DNA of 64,000 bases from Flavobacterium gilvum (GCF_001761465.1 NZ_CP017479.1:186001-250000), one strand, 5' to 3'; counted from the stretch's first letter, positions 29,719-38,181 are shown. The notes: generated by a model not told the origin, from the letters alone. Made by a program: numbers and translations.

Positions 29719-31176
29719 ATGAAAAAATATAAAGTCATATTACTTTCGGTGATTGCGTCAATTTCATTTAATTCTTGTTCAGAGGATGTAATGGACGATA
29801 TCAACACCAATGTAAACGATCCACAAGATGTACCAACCCGTTTTGCTATCACTGATGCAATGACAAGTACTGCTTTTAGCAATACTGGTTCAGAAATAGC
29901 TTTCTATACAGGTGTCTATGTAGAATTAAACGCGGGTGGTTTTGGTCAAATGTACAACGCAGAGGTAAGAAATGCCGAGCCTCAAAATCAGACAACTTTT
30001 AACAACTCTTGGAACAGTATCTACCAAACGATGTACAACCTAAAGTTGATAATCGATAAATGTACAACTGGTGCCGAAAAAGGTAACTATACTACATTGG
30101 GAATTGCTCAAATCCTTTATGCATATAATTTAGCTTTGCTAACAGATATGTACGGAGATGTTCCTTTCTCTCAGTCTTTTCAACCTGGTGTAATATTCCA
30201 ACCTAAATTAGACCGTCAGCAAGACCTTTATAATATTGTTTTCACAAATCTGAATGATGCAATAGTTAATTTAGGAAAAACATCTTCTTATGCAGCTTTA
30301 GGAACTCAAGATTTAATTTATGGAGGAAATAAAGCGCTATGGATAAAAGCAGCCAATGGTTTGTTAGCTCGTTACACACTACATCTTTCTTTTAAAACTC
30401 CTGATTACGCTAAAGTATTAACTTATGTTAGTAAATCATTTGCTAGTAAAAGTGAAGAATTTAAGATGAAAAACGATGGTATTCCAAACCCTTATTACCA
30501 ATTCGATAATGACAGAGGATACTTATTTGCCAGTAAAAGTTTATACGACAAGTTAATCGCTAGAGCAAATGACCCTCGTGCCGATGGTTATTTCCAAAAA
30601 ATCAGAAAAACTTCTGGAGCTCCGCTTACATTAGAGCTTTTTACAAATGGAGTTAGCCCACAGAGTCAAAATTATTCTTACTCAGCATTAATAGATTCTA
30701 GCAATCCTATATTTATGATGAGCTACCACGAGTTATTGTTCATCAAAGCTGAAGCTGAAGCAAGAAACTCAGCTGCTGTAACAAGCACAGCTAGTTTGAC
30801 TGCCGCTGTAAATGCTGCTTTCAACAAAGACGAAGCTGTTAATTTCTCAACTACAAATGCAGCTACTTATGTTGCTGGATTAGGTATTACAACTAATGCT
30901 AGTTTGCTAAAAGAAATTTCAGTACAAAAATACTTGTCTTTCTACGAAAACGAAACAGCTGAAGCGTACAACGATTACAGACGTCTATTGGCTATATATG
31001 GATCTGCTGCAGCACATCCAATTCAATTGGCAAACCCTAAAAATGCAACTCAGTTCCCACTTAGATTGCCTTACGGAGATTCTGATGTATCAACAAATGA
31101 TAACGTTAAAGCAGCATTTGGCAACGGAACTTATGTCTATTCAGAAAAAGTTTGGTGGGCTGGAGGAACTCGTTAA
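29719..31176 (+). CDS. SusD/RagB-family nutrient-binding lipoprotein (locus 2)
   Basis: Partner lid of the second SusC. The lipoprotein signal is MKKYKVILLSVIASISFNSC (Cys20). Landmarks are NSWNSIYQTMYNLKLIIDKC, ILYAYNLALLTDMYGDVPFS and the end VWWAGGTR. It has 485 residues, the same SusD_like-2 branch as the SusD at 23147. The terminator 57 nt downstream closes the two-gene operon. Confidence 0.9.
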   Translation: MKKYKVILLSVIASISFNSCSEDVMDDINTNVNDPQDVPTRFAITDAMTSTAFSNTGSEIAFYTGVYVELNAGGFGQMYNAEVRNAEPQNQTTFNNSWNSIYQTMYNLKLIIDKCTTGAEKGNYTTLGIAQILYAYNLALLTDMYGDVPFSQSFQPGVIFQPKLDRQQDLYNIVFTNLNDAIVNLGKTSSYAALGTQDLIYGGNKALWIKAANGLLARYTLHLSFKTPDYAKVLTYVSKSFASKSEEFKMKNDGIPNPYYQFDNDRGYLFASKSLYDKLIARANDPRADGYFQKIRKTSGAPLTLELFTNGVSPQSQNYSYSALIDSSNPIFMMSYHELLFIKAEAEARNSAAVTSTASLTAAVNAAFNKDEAVNFSTTNAATYVAGLGITTNASLLKEISVQKYLSFYENETAEAYNDYRRLLAIYGSAAAHPIQLANPKNATQFPLRLPYGDSDVSTNDNVKAAFGNGTYVYSEKVWWAGGTR

Positions 31177-31233
31177 TGTTTTTCCGCAAACATCAACTTA
31201 AAAAATTTATTTAGATAAATTTTTAATATCTGG

Positions 31234-31266
31234 AAACCATCCCCTTTTTTGGGGTGGTTTTTTTTT
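31234..31266 (+). terminator. Terminator of SusCD locus 2
   Basis: Stem AAACCA-t-CCCC (31234-31244) with GGGG-TGGTTT (31251-31260), one bulged T, 6-nt T loop, and nine T to 31266. Confidence 0.9.
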
Positions 31267-31391
31267 GTATATAAAAACCTTGACCATGTAATTCTAAACT
31301 TAATAATAATCACGACTATTCTATTTTAAACTTCACAACCAAAACATAATAGAAATTTACTTAAGTCTATTTAAAACTTGAAACAAAAAAC

Positions 31392-31399
31392 TATCTTTG
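31392..31399 (+). promoter_or_regulatory. rlmB -7 box, probably a leaderless or near-leaderless mRNA
   Basis: TATCTTTG is an exact TAnnTTTG match only 4 nt before the ATG at 31404. With the usual distance from -7 box to start site, transcription would begin at or within a few bases of the start codon. No clear TTG at -33. Confidence 0.55.
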
Positions 31400-31403
31400 C
31401 CAA

Positions 31404-32138
31404 ATGGAAAAAGAACATCAAATTTTTGGGATTAGGGCAATAATTGAAGCCATACAAGCAGGTGCAACAGTTGATAAAGTTTATATTCAGAAGGAAGCAA
31501 GCGGCGAACTGATGAAAGACTTAATGAAAGTGATGAAACGTGGTAATATCAATTTTTCCTATGTTCCTGTTGAAAAATTAAACCGACTAACGCCCAACAA
31601 CCATCAAGGTGCTGTAGCTACGGTCTCTCCTATTTCATTTTATGATTTGGAATCCTTAATAGAAACCGTTATTGAAAACGGAAAAAAGCCTTTGTTTTTG
31701 ATTTTGGATCAAGTATCGGATGCTCGAAATTTTGGAGCCATTATCAGAACGGCAGAATGTACTGGTGTTAGCGGAATAATCGTCCAAAAAAGTGGCTCGG
31801 CTCCGGTAAATGGAGATACAGTAAAAACATCAGCTGGCGCTGTATTCAATATTCCAATCTGTAAAGTAGAACACATTAAAGACGCTATTTTCCTTTTGCA
31901 AGCCAGCGGCATAAAAACTGTTGCGGCCACCGAAAAAACAGATCAGAATATTTATGATATTTCTTTGAACGAACCTGTAGCAATTATCATGGGATCTGAA
32001 GACAGAGGTGTTAATCCTTCTGTTCTTAAAATAGTTGATGAAAAAGCAAAACTTCCTATGTTTGGTACAATTGGATCATTGAATGTTTCTGTTGCCTGTG
32101 GTGCCTTTTTATACGAAGCTGTGAGACAAAGAGGATAA
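31404..32138 (+). CDS. rlmB: 23S rRNA 2'-O-ribose methyltransferase, RlmB/TrmH (SPOUT) family
   Basis: SAM-dependent SPOUT-fold enzyme; RlmB methylates G2251 of 23S rRNA in the P loop. The N-terminal substrate-binding domain (1-80, IFGIRAIIEAIQAGATVDKV) and the C-terminal knot show the three motifs: VSDARNFGAIIRTAECTGV, IMGSEDRGVNPSVLK and GSLNVSVACGAFLYEA. It has 244 residues, the usual RlmB length. RlmB is the best fit, though other TrmH-family targets cannot be excluded. Confidence 0.85.
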   Translation: MEKEHQIFGIRAIIEAIQAGATVDKVYIQKEASGELMKDLMKVMKRGNINFSYVPVEKLNRLTPNNHQGAVATVSPISFYDLESLIETVIENGKKPLFLILDQVSDARNFGAIIRTAECTGVSGIIVQKSGSAPVNGDTVKTSAGAVFNIPICKVEHIKDAIFLLQASGIKTVAATEKTDQNIYDISLNEPVAIIMGSEDRGVNPSVLKIVDEKAKLPMFGTIGSLNVSVACGAFLYEAVRQRG

Positions 32139-32174
32139 GATTGCAGATTTTAGATTGGAGATTTTAGATTGGAG
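32138..32174 (+). repeat. GATTTTAGATT-type simple repeat, copy 1
   Basis: AGATTGCAGATTTTAGATTG followed by a second GATTTTAGATTGGAG unit, directly after the rlmB stop. The same word occurs after rarA (34821-34840) and, in reverse, inside purK. Confidence 0.6.
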
Positions 32175-32231
32175 AAGGCAGATTGAAGAATTCAGAATTT
32201 AGATGCTACTGAAATTGATATTAAAAATGAA

Positions 32232-33032
32232 TCAAGACTCGGGTTTTGGTTCATTTTTTTCATTTATATCCTCCTTTTTATTTTCAATGAAATCATAAGT
32301 TACATTAAAGTTTGATTGAAAATAAGAATTGATTTCCATTTGATTTTCTTCAACTATTTCGGGTTTTGGCGGATTGACAAAGTTGCCGTTTTCGTCAAAG
32401 CGCTGCATAAATTTATCTTCCGATGGGTCGTAATCTGGAAGTTCCCAATCGTATTTTATCACCTTCCTGAATTCTTGTTTTTTATAGAAAAAGGTAAGCA
32501 CAAAACCGGCAATGAGTCCTGACAAATGACCTTCCCAAGAAATGGTTTCGTCAACTTTTGGAAAAACATACCAAACCATTCCGCCATAAAGAACCACAAC
32601 TGTAAGCGACAACGCCACTAATCTATAATAGTGGGTTTGTAGCCCTTTGAAAAACATAAAAGAAACCAATACATAAATCAAACCACTGGCTCCAATATGA
32701 TAATTTTCTCTTCCGATAAGCCAGGTCAGGCTTCCCGAAAGCAGAATCCCATAGACCAATATTCCAACAGCTTCTTTTTGATAAAAAAAGAACAGTGCCG
32801 CCAAAAGCACTAATAACGGAATTGAATTATTATAAAGATGTTCAATATTTGAATGAATAAATGGACTGAAAATTATACCCTGTAATCCAGAAAAAGTTCT
32901 TGGTAAAATTCCGTTTTCATCAAAATCAAATCCAAAACGAATTTCTAACCAATAGACAAACCACAGGAACAGCACAAAAAAAAGTGGCACTCCTATTACA
33001 GCATTGGTAAATTTAAAATTATTGTCTTCCAT
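32232..33032 (-). CDS. Rhomboid-family intramembrane serine protease
   Basis: A 266-residue polytopic membrane protein. Six hydrophobic segments fill residues 12-190. The catalytic Ser is in HIGASGLIY (near 116) and the His in EGHLSGLIAGF (near 170), the rhomboid dyad; the conserved HSNIEHLYNNS loop precedes them. The last 75 residues are hydrophilic and acidic (ELPDYDPSEDKFMQRF) and probably cytoplasmic. The substrate is unknown. It lies convergent with rlmB and alone in its operon. Confidence 0.9.
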   Translation of the reverse strand: MEDNNFKFTNAVIGVPLFFVLFLWFVYWLEIRFGFDFDENGILPRTFSGLQGIIFSPFIHSNIEHLYNNSIPLLVLLAALFFFYQKEAVGILVYGILLSGSLTWLIGRENYHIGASGLIYVLVSFMFFKGLQTHYYRLVALSLTVVVLYGGMVWYVFPKVDETISWEGHLSGLIAGFVLTFFYKKQEFRKVIKYDWELPDYDPSEDKFMQRFDENGNFVNPPKPEIVEENQMEINSYFQSNFNVTYDFIENKKEDINEKNEPKPES

Positions 33033-33078
33033 TTTTTGAATTCAAATTGCTGTAAACATCCCCAAAGTAAATTTTTTT

Positions 33079-33218
33079 AACCACATAGGCACATAGAATT
33101 CATAGTTTTTGAAAAGAGTTTGATAGGCGTTTTACTTTCACATAGCAATCCATGTGAAAAACAGTCCTATTTCTACTCTATCTTTAATAAGTAGTCTTTC
33201 AACCTATGCTATGTGGTT
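33079..33218. repeat. 140-bp interspersed element with 10-bp inverted ends
   Basis: Ends AACCACATAG (33079-33088) and CTATGTGGTT (33209-33218) are perfect inverted copies. Inside is a smaller CACAT...ATGTG hairpin near 33139. It lies in the 504-nt gap between the rhomboid gene and rarA. It resembles a short intergenic repeat or MITE; no target duplication could be assigned. Confidence 0.5.
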
Positions 33219-33348
33219 TCTTTTTTCTTTATTTAAAGAAAGAAAGCTACATCTAACATGCTATAAACTAAATCAAAAATGTATCCAAAAGCAATTTAGT
33301 GCTAATTTGTCATATAAACCGAAATTTCTCTTATGAAAACAAATGCCC

Positions 33349-33497
33349 TAGCCCTGATGGAAATGGAAAGCCCGGAGTCCCGATGGCTTACATTTTTTGT
33401 GCAGGCAAAGCGACCAAAGGAAGCTCTTGCCGGCACTTAAAAATGTTGCCATCGGGACGAGGACTTGAAATGAACAGCAGGAAGAAGCTCCTGAAAA
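33349..33497 (+). ncRNA. Structured intergenic element, copy A (Flavo-1-like candidate)
   Basis: Opens TAGCCCTGATGGAAATGG, then an 11-bp perfect stem (GTCCCGATGGC 33377-33387 with 33448-33458), extended inside by ACATTTTT/AAAAATGT and GGCAA/TTGCC. It closes with GGACTTGAAATGAACAGCAG and a hairpin AGC-N8-GCT (33476-33489). Copies B and C share the opening and closing boxes. It ends 39 nt before the rarA ATG. Whether it is the Rfam Flavo-1 family could not be checked. Confidence 0.55.
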
Positions 33498-33536
33498 ATA
33501 TGATTATAAAAACTGAAAATTGTGTAATTTTACCTC

Positions 33537-34814
33537 ATGGAAGCACCACTGGCAGAACGCATACGCCCACAAAAACTAGAAGATTACATCAGTCAGTCTC
33601 ATTTGGTTGGACCAAATGGTTCGTTGACACAACAAATATCCAAAGGAATTATCCCGTCCTTAATTTTCTGGGGACCACCAGGAACGGGGAAAACGACTTT
33701 GGCGCAAATTATCGCCCAAGAATCCAAACGTCCTTTTTACATCCTAAGTGCTATAAACTCGGGAGTAAAAGATATTCGGGACGTTATTGAAAAAGCCAAA
33801 CAAAGCGGGGGTTTATTTACCGCCAAAAACCCTATTTTGTTTATTGACGAGATTCACCGTTTTAGCAAATCTCAGCAAGATTCCTTATTGGCAGCAGTAG
33901 AAAAAGGATGGATTACACTTATTGGCGCCACGACTGAAAATCCGAGTTTTGAAGTTATCCCTGCTTTATTATCACGTTGTCAGGTTTATATTCTGAACGC
34001 TTTTACAAAGGCAGATTTGGAACATTTATTGCAAAGAGCTATTAAAACAGATAGCTATTTGGCTTCAAAAAAAATAGAACTCCGTGAAACAGAGGCGCTA
34101 TTACGTCTTTCTGGTGGCGATGGACGTAAACTATTAAATATTTTTGAACTTGTTGTAAACGCTTCTGCTGAAAGCCAAATTTTGATTACCAATGAGCGCG
34201 TTTTTGAATTGGTGCAACAAAATACAGTTTTGTATGACAAAAGCGGCGAACAACATTATGACATTGTTTCAGCATTTATTAAATCGATTCGAGGGAGCGA
34301 TCCCAATGGAGCTGTTTATTGGCTGGCACGAATGATTGAAGGCGGTGAAGACGTAAAATTCATCGCAAGAAGAATGTTGATTTTGTCGAGTGAAGATATT
34401 GGAAATGCAAATCCAACCGCTTTTATTATGGCAAACAATGCTTTTCAGGCGGTATCGACAATTGGATATCCTGAAAGCCGAATCATTTTGAGTCAGTGCG
34501 CCATTTACCTTGCAACTTCACCCAAAAGTAATGCTTCGTATCTGGCTATCGGAACGGCGCAACAATTGGTTAAACAAACTGGAGACCTACCTGTTCCCTT
34601 GCATTTACGCAACGCTCCAACTAAATTAATGAAGGAATTGGGATACGGAGATGACTATAAATATTCGCACGATTATGCCAATAATTTTGCAGAACAGGAA
34701 TTCCTGCCTGAAGCGTTAAGCAATACTCCAATTTATATTCCGGGAGCCAATTCTAGAGAAAATACCACGAGGGAATTCCTAAGAAACAGATGGAAAGACA
34801 AATACGGGTATTGA
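33537..34814 (+). CDS. rarA: Replication-associated recombination protein A (AAA+ ATPase)
   Basis: RarA (MgsA) is a clamp-loader-like AAA+ protein acting at stalled forks. Walker [10 protein letters not shown] (near 47) and Walker [18 protein letters not shown] are present, then sensor 1 [20 protein letters not shown]. The C-terminal tetramerisation region holds [20 protein letters not shown] and [17 protein letters not shown]. It has 425 residues, the family's usual length. The start [20 protein letters not shown] fits the family. It is apparently monocistronic. Confidence 0.95.
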   Translation: MEAPLAERIRPQKLEDYISQSHLVGPNGSLTQQISKGIIPSLIFWGPPGTGKTTLAQIIAQESKRPFYILSAINSGVKDIRDVIEKAKQSGGLFTAKNPILFIDEIHRFSKSQQDSLLAAVEKGWITLIGATTENPSFEVIPALLSRCQVYILNAFTKADLEHLLQRAIKTDSYLASKKIELRETEALLRLSGGDGRKLLNIFELVVNASAESQILITNERVFELVQQNTVLYDKSGEQHYDIVSAFIKSIRGSDPNGAVYWLARMIEGGEDVKFIARRMLILSSEDIGNANPTAFIMANNAFQAVSTIGYPESRIILSQCAIYLATSPKSNASYLAIGTAQQLVKQTGDLPVPLHLRNAPTKLMKELGYGDDYKYSHDYANNFAEQEFLPEALSNTPIYIPGANSRENTTREFLRNRWKDKYGY

Positions 34815-34820
34815 TTTTTG

Positions 34821-34840
34821 ATTGCAGATTTTAGATTTTA
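34821..34840 (+). repeat. GATTTTAGATT-type simple repeat, copy 2
   Basis: GATTGCAGATTTTAGATTTT, 6 nt after the rarA stop. It matches the word after the rlmB stop. Confidence 0.5.
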
Positions 34841-34886
34841 CGAATACTTAGAAATTTCAGAATATCATTGACATTGATATTATGAT

Positions 34887-34917
34887 AAAAAAAACCTCGG
34901 AGCAAAGCCACCGAGGT
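34887..34917 (-). terminator. Terminator between rarA and the 34947 gene
   Basis: Perfect stem ACCTCGG (34894-34900) with CCGAGGT (34911-34917) and a 10-nt loop. The minus strand runs into a T tract (34887-34893). It ends the minus-strand gene at 34947 and may also stop rarA read-through. Confidence 0.85.
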
Positions 34918-34946
34918 ATTTATAAGAACAATTTTATATTAAGAAA

Positions 34947-35741
34947 TTAAAACTTCACATTGATTTTCTCAGACATCAAGGTGTCATTTTGATAATATTC
35001 AAAAAACCATTGGTTATCTTTTAATGTCATCACTCCCTGAACACCCCCTTTAATAGCTTGATAAACAGAAGGATTTGTAGTTTTATAAACTTTCATAATC
35101 ACTTTTGGCGTGCTGTCAATTAATTGGAATCCATTTTTGATTGGCTGCGCAAACAATGTTGTTGCATCTGGTTCGGCATTGTTGTTCGGCACATTTACCG
35201 CAACAGTGGCGGCGGCCGTAGCGACAACAGCAGGAGCGGTAACTGATGTCGAAGATGTAGGTACTGCAGCCAAAGAAGCAGGCACCGCATTTTGAATAAC
35301 ACTAGCAGTTTTACCATTGTATTTATAATGCAATGCATAAACATATTCAAAGGCTTTATTCAATGCTTCAACATAAGCAACATCAAATTCCTTTTCTTTA
35401 CTTTTACCAACCTCCGACTTGTAAACAACTTTACCATAACAGTCTTTTAAAACGACATATAATTTTGTCACCAAAAAAGCACTTTCTTTTAACACATCTA
35501 CATTCAAAAGATTACATCTGTTATTCACATTTAATTCTTCTGGAATCATTTCATTGGTATAATAGGCTACAAATCCGGCTTTTTGCAAATTGAATTTGGT
35601 CAACGTATTTAATCTGTACTGATTATCACTTTTAAGAAAATCATAATTCAACGGAACCAATACAGCTGCGTAATCGTTAACAGATTGAGAAAAAACATAG
35701 CTTGAAACAAGCAAAAAAAGGAATAATAATCTCGACTTCAT
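34947..35741 (-). CDS. Secreted protein of unknown function
   Basis: A 264-residue protein with a signal peptide (MKSRLLFLFLLVSSYVFSQ). Residues 20-145 form an alpha-beta domain (VLVPLNYDFLKSDNQYRLNT; LYVVLKDCYGKVVYKSEVGK). A linker rich in Ala, Val, Thr and Pro (about 150-195) follows, and then a small C-terminal domain (KVIMKVYKTTNPSVYQAIKG). I do not recognise the family. Probably periplasmic or on the outer membrane. Starts 3 nt after the stop of the upstream phosphatase gene, so the two are likely co-transcribed. Confidence 0.7.
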   Translation of the reverse strand: MKSRLLFLFLLVSSYVFSQSVNDYAAVLVPLNYDFLKSDNQYRLNTLTKFNLQKAGFVAYYTNEMIPEELNVNNRCNLLNVDVLKESAFLVTKLYVVLKDCYGKVVYKSEVGKSKEKEFDVAYVEALNKAFEYVYALHYKYNGKTASVIQNAVPASLAAVPTSSTSVTAPAVVATAAATVAVNVPNNNAEPDATTLFAQPIKNGFQLIDSTPKVIMKVYKTTNPSVYQAIKGGVQGVMTLKDNQWFFEYYQNDTLMSEKINVKF

Positions 35742-35744
35742 AAC

Positions 35745-36434
35745 TTATAAATATTTTTTTAGTTCTAATAAATGTGTTACCTGTTTAATATCCTGATCGA
35801 CTTTAATTTTTTTGTCATTAAAAAAAATAGCATCCAACCCTGCATTTAACGCTCCCTGCACGTCTGCATCGAGACAATCACCAATCATGACACTATTTTC
35901 TTTTTTGGCTTGTGCCAAATTAAGAGCATGCTCAAAAATAGTAGGATTTGGTTTCTTCACTCCTGCCATTTCAGAATTGGTAATCGTCTTGAAAAATCCT
36001 GCAATATTGGAATTTTTTATTTTCTTGTATTGCACTTCGGCAAAACCGTTTGTAATAATGTGCAATTTATACTTTTTTTCGAGATATTCCAGTACTTCAA
36101 CAGCTCCTTCAAACAAATGATTATTTTCTGGCAAGAGTTGGATATATTCATGGGCCATACTTTCTATTTGGTCATCGGAAATAAAATACTCCAAAGCATC
36201 AAAAGTGTATTTGAGGCGATTATACCGTAATTCGTCGTGAGTAATTTTATCGTGCTGATATAATTTCCAGCATGCCTGATTGATGGGAATGTATTTTTCG
36301 ATAAAATCGGTTATTTCGATTGTAGGGTGGTCTTTCTTCAATATAGCCTCAAAAGCCAAGCCCGAGTTGACATCAAAATCCCAAAGAGTATGATCCAAAT
36401 CGAAGAAAACATCAGAAATAGTATTAGAAAACAT
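35745..36434 (-). CDS. HAD-family phosphatase, YjjG-like pyrimidine nucleotidase
   Basis: Haloacid-dehalogenase hydrolase of the YjjG type, which removes phosphate from (non-canonical) pyrimidine nucleotides. Motif I VFFDLDHTLWDF (9-20), motif II HIITNGF, motif III Lys in AGVKKPNPTIF and motif IV MIGDCLDADVQGALNAG are all intact. A helical cap occupies 25-95. It has 229 residues. It ends 3 nt before the secreted protein gene at 35741 and starts 8 nt below the RES toxin gene, so these genes may form one transcript. Confidence 0.85.
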   Translation of the reverse strand: MFSNTISDVFFDLDHTLWDFDVNSGLAFEAILKKDHPTIEITDFIEKYIPINQACWKLYQHDKITHDELRYNRLKYTFDALEYFISDDQIESMAHEYIQLLPENNHLFEGAVEVLEYLEKKYKLHIITNGFAEVQYKKIKNSNIAGFFKTITNSEMAGVKKPNPTIFEHALNLAQAKKENSVMIGDCLDADVQGALNAGLDAIFFNDKKIKVDQDIKQVTHLLELKKYL

Positions 36435-36442
36435 GTATGGTA

Positions 36443-36901
36443 TTATTTAAAAATTCGTTTATCAAAAGGAAAATCAACCTGCTCCGTAATTCTAATATTA
36501 TAAAAATCGGAATGATAAGGATTAATCAAAAAATTGTAATCACCTTTCACAACCGCCGACGGAACTTTCAAAACACAAGCTTCATTTCTTCTTATAAAAT
36601 CGTCTCCCAAAAGAGGTGTTTCAAAGGTACAAGGAAAAACATTCCAATCGACACTTAGTTTGCCGATATTTAACACTTCAACAAAAATAGCATCAGGAAT
36701 TTCAATAGTCAGCATTACAAAATCACTAGGCAATGTCGCCAATGACAAATGCACCAAGACTTCGGCCATTGCCAAAGCTCGGTTTTGCGCACAATATATA
36801 ATCTCTGTCCCCTTTGAATTCCAACGCGCACCAGAGACAGACGCACCTTTTCCGGATAATTCAATAGGATATTTTTTCCGTGCCAATCGAAAAACTTCCA
36901 T
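36443..36901 (-). CDS. RES-domain toxin of an Xre-RES toxin-antitoxin pair
   Basis: RES toxins fold like ADP-ribosyltransferases and in studied cases degrade NAD+. The 152 residues show MEVFRLARKKYPIELSGKGA, then GARWNSKGTEIIYCAQNRAL with the Arg and Tyr expected for NAD binding, and MAEVLVHL (the Glu). It starts on the last base of the antitoxin stop (TAATG), a coupled arrangement that lets antitoxin be made first. Confidence 0.85.
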   Translation of the reverse strand: MEVFRLARKKYPIELSGKGASVSGARWNSKGTEIIYCAQNRALAMAEVLVHLSLATLPSDFVMLTIEIPDAIFVEVLNIGKLSVDWNVFPCTFETPLLGDDFIRRNEACVLKVPSAVVKGDYNFLINPYHSDFYNIRITEQVDFPFDKRIFK

Positions 36902-37404
36902 TAGATAAAAATTCCTTGATCAATTTTATTCAATTCATTGACTACCATTTCTTTACCATAGGAGTCCTTAAGCAACTCTATTGGCTGCAAATTTCCAAGT
37001 GCAAACGAAGGCGTTTTCAACCACAGATAAAATTGAGCTTCGGTATCAAAAACAGTATTCCCCAAAGAAGTTACTTCGGCCAATTCTAATATTTTTTCGG
37101 ATTGCAAAGATTTAAAAATAAAATCTTCTTTAATTTTATTTCTCTGTAGTGATTTTGTGGAAATTCCTAAAAAAGAAGCCCAGTCCTCTTCATTAAAAGG
37201 CGTTATTTCTTTTATCAAACTGAACAAATCATAAGAAATTCCCTCGCGAATGGCATGAACAATTAACATTCGGTTTTTTAAAAACTCTTCATAAGTAATC
37301 TTCTTATTCAAAATTTTATAACCCCTTTCCTTCTCTATTCTATTGACCAAAACCCGAACCGCTTTATCAATAGCTTCACTGGATCTAAATTTTATTGCTT
37401 CCAT
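36901..37404 (-). CDS. Xre/MbcA/ParS-type antitoxin (DUF2384)
   Basis: Antitoxin that neutralises the RES toxin and represses the operon. Residues 55-95 look like the Xre-like helical DNA-binding part (PFNEEDWASFLGISTKSLQR). The C-terminal DUF2384 region (ILELAEVTSLGNTVFD through FYLWLKTPSFALGNLQPIEL) is the toxin-binding part that caps the active site. It has 167 residues. The promoter directly upstream is flanked by an 8-bp inverted repeat, fitting autoregulation. Confidence 0.85.
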   Translation of the reverse strand: MEAIKFRSSEAIDKAVRVLVNRIEKERGYKILNKKITYEEFLKNRMLIVHAIREGISYDLFSLIKEITPFNEEDWASFLGISTKSLQRNKIKEDFIFKSLQSEKILELAEVTSLGNTVFDTEAQFYLWLKTPSFALGNLQPIELLKDSYGKEMVVNELNKIDQGIFI

Positions 37405-37410
37405 AAAAAA

Positions 37411-37453
37411 GACATTTGACTACAAATATAAGACAAATGTCCTGTTTGGACAA
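37411..37453 (-). promoter_or_regulatory. Promoter and operator of the Xre-RES operon
   Basis: Minus strand: TTG (37451-37453), 20 nt, TATATTTG (37423-37430). Perfect inverted repeat GACATTTG (37411-37418)/CAAATGTC (37434-37441) brackets the -7 box, where repressor binding would block transcription. A second small pair, TGTCC/GGACA, lies at the -33 side. Confidence 0.75.
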
Positions 37454-37458
37454 CTTTT

Positions 37459-38181
37459 TTAAAAAATCCCTTCATCGGCAAAACTGTAATAGCCATTTTC
37501 TGTGATAATTAAATGATCCAAAACTGGAATATCCAATTGTTGTCCAGCTATTTTTAATTTTTTGGTTAACTGAATATCGGCATCACTTGGCTGCAATTTC
37601 CCCGAAGGATGATTATGCGCAAGAATAATAGCCGTTGCATTTTGTTCCAATGCAATTTTAAAAACAATCCGAACATCGACCATTGTCCCCGTCATCCCGC
37701 CTTTACTTAATTGAGATTTAAAAAGTACTTTATTGGAATTATTCAGGAACAAAACCCAAAATTCTTCATGTGCCAATTCCCCTATTATCGGTTGCATCAG
37801 TCCAAAAACTGCTTTGCTGGAAGTTATTTTTGTCAACTCAACCACATCTTCATTCTTTCGTCGTCTCCCCAACTCCATCGCAGCAATTATTGATATTGCT
37901 TTGGCTTCGCCAATTCCTTTAAAATTCATTAATTGGGCTATGGAAAGCTTTCCCAAAGCATTCAAATTATTATCCACACTGCCCAAAATCCGCTTGCTCA
38001 AATCCACCGCCGATTCATTCCGACTTCCAGAACCAATCAAAATTGCAATCAATTCGGCATCACTCAAAACGCTTTTCCCTTTGAGCATTAATTTCTCACG
38101 AGGCTTATCGTCTTCTGCCCAATTGGTAATCGGAAATCCCTCTTGTTCCCGAAAAGAGCCCTTTGAACCGTCTAAAATCAT
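37459..38181 (-). CDS. radC: RadC family protein (JAB1/MPN metalloprotease fold)
   Basis: RadC proteins carry an N-terminal helix-hairpin-helix part (SIAQLMNFKGIGEAKAISI) and a C-terminal JAB/MPN domain with the metal motif HNHPSGKLQPSDAD. The biochemical role is unsettled. The start at 38181 gives 240 residues with FPITNWAEDDKPREKLMLKG near the front, as usual. A longer frame to 38232 exists but would overlap the opposite-strand gene's upstream region; I cannot exclude it. Confidence 0.9.
   Translation of the reverse strand: MILDGSKGSFREQEGFPITNWAEDDKPREKLMLKGKSVLSDAELIAILIGSGSRNESAVDLSKRILGSVDNNLNALGKLSIAQLMNFKGIGEAKAISIIAAMELGRRRKNEDVVELTKITSSKAVFGLMQPIIGELAHEEFWVLFLNNSNKVLFKSQLSKGGMTGTMVDVRIVFKIALEQNATAIILAHNHPSGKLQPSDADIQLTKKLKIAGQQLDIPVLDHLIITENGYYSFADEGIF

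Noticed and set aside
33299..33790. 163-codon open frame on the plus strand overlapping the rarA start
   Set aside because: Its first part lies in the structured repeat element and the rest reads rarA in another frame; the translation has no family features.
34821..34840. Attachment site or IS remnant after rarA
   Set aside because: Only a 20-nt AT-rich word shared with other gaps; no inverted ends, duplication or integrase.
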